DNA of 35,000 nucleotides from assembly GCA_018398765.1 (NCBI GenBank), contig JAHBMJ010000673.1:1-35000 (forward strand), written 5' to 3'. This document shows, in pieces, positions 34,603 to 35,000 of the stretch. This DNA comes from Chromera velia (lineage: Eukaryota > Sar > Chromeraceae). The notes beneath the pieces are model-generated. The model had not been told where the DNA came from, made no database searches, and worked only from the letters and a program-made list of their open reading frames with translations. The translations under genes and the position numbers were made by a program. How positions within the stretch are numbered: the first letter of the stretch is position 1; every line of letters starts with the position of its first letter.

Positions 34603-34649
34603 AAAGTCACTTTCCAGTACAAAAGTTTCAATTGTCAGTACAGTCAGTT
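34603..34649 (-). repeat. Right terminal inverted repeat (47 bp)
   Basis: Reverse complement of the left repeat with one mismatch. It supplies the premature TGA at 34628-34630 for the minus-strand frame that enters the element. Confidence 0.92.
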
Positions 34650-34653
34650 GACT
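34650..34653. repeat. Target-site duplication GACT, right copy
   Basis: Direct duplicate of 33503-33506, adjoining the right terminal repeat. Confidence 0.75.
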
Positions 34654-35000
34654 GCGTGAAGAGCGCAGACATGTTGACTACTACTGATTGCTTCATCCCC
34701 TTAACCTGAGAGAGCAATATTCTCTCTTGAAATACCGTCTCCACCTCCTCCATCTCTTCTTTTGTTATCAGCTCTTGCTTTCTGCTTAGACCACTGGGAG
34801 GTGTACTGCTCTTTGCGGCAATCTGCTGGGTGTGGGGAGTGGGGATCTCGCATGGGCTCTCCATGTCTTTCGTATCTCCTTGTGCTTCCTCTCGTACAAT
34901 TCTCTGGGCGACACAACTTTCTCTCCTCAATGGTGAAGCTGCAAGGACAGCTCCACTCATTGATGCTCCCTGCTTTAAAGCTTCTGCCTGCTTCTGCTGC
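34650..35000 (-). pseudogene. Upstream part of a reading frame interrupted by the transposon, cut by the window edge
   Basis: The minus strand is open from the right edge of the window to the transposon, with an internal ATG at 34960. The sequence is Gln/Lys/Glu-rich (QQKQAEALKQ; KEEMEEVETVFQER), suggesting coiled coil. Seven more codons inside the terminal repeat lead to a TGA at 34628, so the present product would be truncated. Beyond the element the same frame resumes at 33506. The start is outside the window and the family is unknown. Confidence 0.6.

Larger units (their letters stand above)
33507..34649. mobile_element. Non-autonomous DNA transposon with 47-bp terminal inverted repeats
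   Basis: The element is 1143 bp, bounded by 47-bp inverted repeats that differ at one position and begin AACTGACTGTACTGACAATT. It is flanked by a 4-bp GACT duplication. Both ends are AT-rich inside the repeats. The interior has no long ORF with transposase motifs (DDE/D triad not seen), so it must be moved by a transposase encoded elsewhere. A 4-bp duplication is known for Sola, Chapaev and piggyBac (TTAA only) superfamilies; the ends do not decide between them. It sits in the middle of a minus-strand reading frame. Confidence 0.88.

Noticed and set aside
1-35000. tRNA, rRNA or other structured RNA genes
   Set aside because: No T-arm (GGTTCGAATCC-type) box, cloverleaf or rRNA signature was found by reading either strand. 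A covariance-model search would be the decisive test.

Overview
The window looks like nuclear DNA of a eukaryotic alga with spliced genes. Four genes can be rebuilt exon by exon with matching phases, giving 32 introns. One product carries a signal peptide, then a transit-like stretch, then a twin-arginine signal ending in Ala-Trp-Ala. That is the import route for a thylakoid-lumen protein in a plastid acquired by secondary endosymbiosis. Together with frequent TGCATGC motifs, low gene density and abundant simple repeats, this suggests a chromerid (Chromera-type photosynthetic alveolate). The organism call is inference; other algae with secondary plastids are not excluded.

Layout, left to right. 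(1) 1-918, minus: a gene cut by the left edge, encoding a proline-rich protein with a perfectly phased 183-bp (61-residue) tandem repeat. (2) 2372-8198, minus: an 11-exon cytosolic-type cysteinyl-tRNA synthetase with an organelle-like presequence in front of a second in-frame start. (3) 8199-10150: intergenic, with an AT-rich repeat zone. (4) 10151-13357, minus: a 7-exon predicted thylakoid-lumen protein, divergent from (5) 14084-15869, plus: a small RRM protein. A CG-rich palindrome lies between them. (6) 15870-20928: about 5 kb without a supportable gene, rich in microsatellites. (7) 20929-27885, minus: a 14-exon class II histone deacetylase of the bacterial HDAH-like type with all catalytic residues, divergent from (8) 28923-30324, plus: a gene of unknown function. 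(9) 30325-35000: AT-rich, repeat-rich DNA in which a 1.14-kb DNA transposon with 47-bp terminal inverted repeats and a 4-bp GACT duplication interrupts a minus-strand reading frame that runs off the right edge.

The genes do not form one pathway. They are a normal nuclear mix: translation, plastid, RNA binding and deacetylation. The features most worth a second look are the nested transposon insertion, the three-part targeting signal on an unrecognised lumen protein, the possible dual targeting of the tRNA synthetase, the unusual splice-donor preference (C at +3 in half of the introns), one GC-AG intron, and the repeat protein at the left edge.
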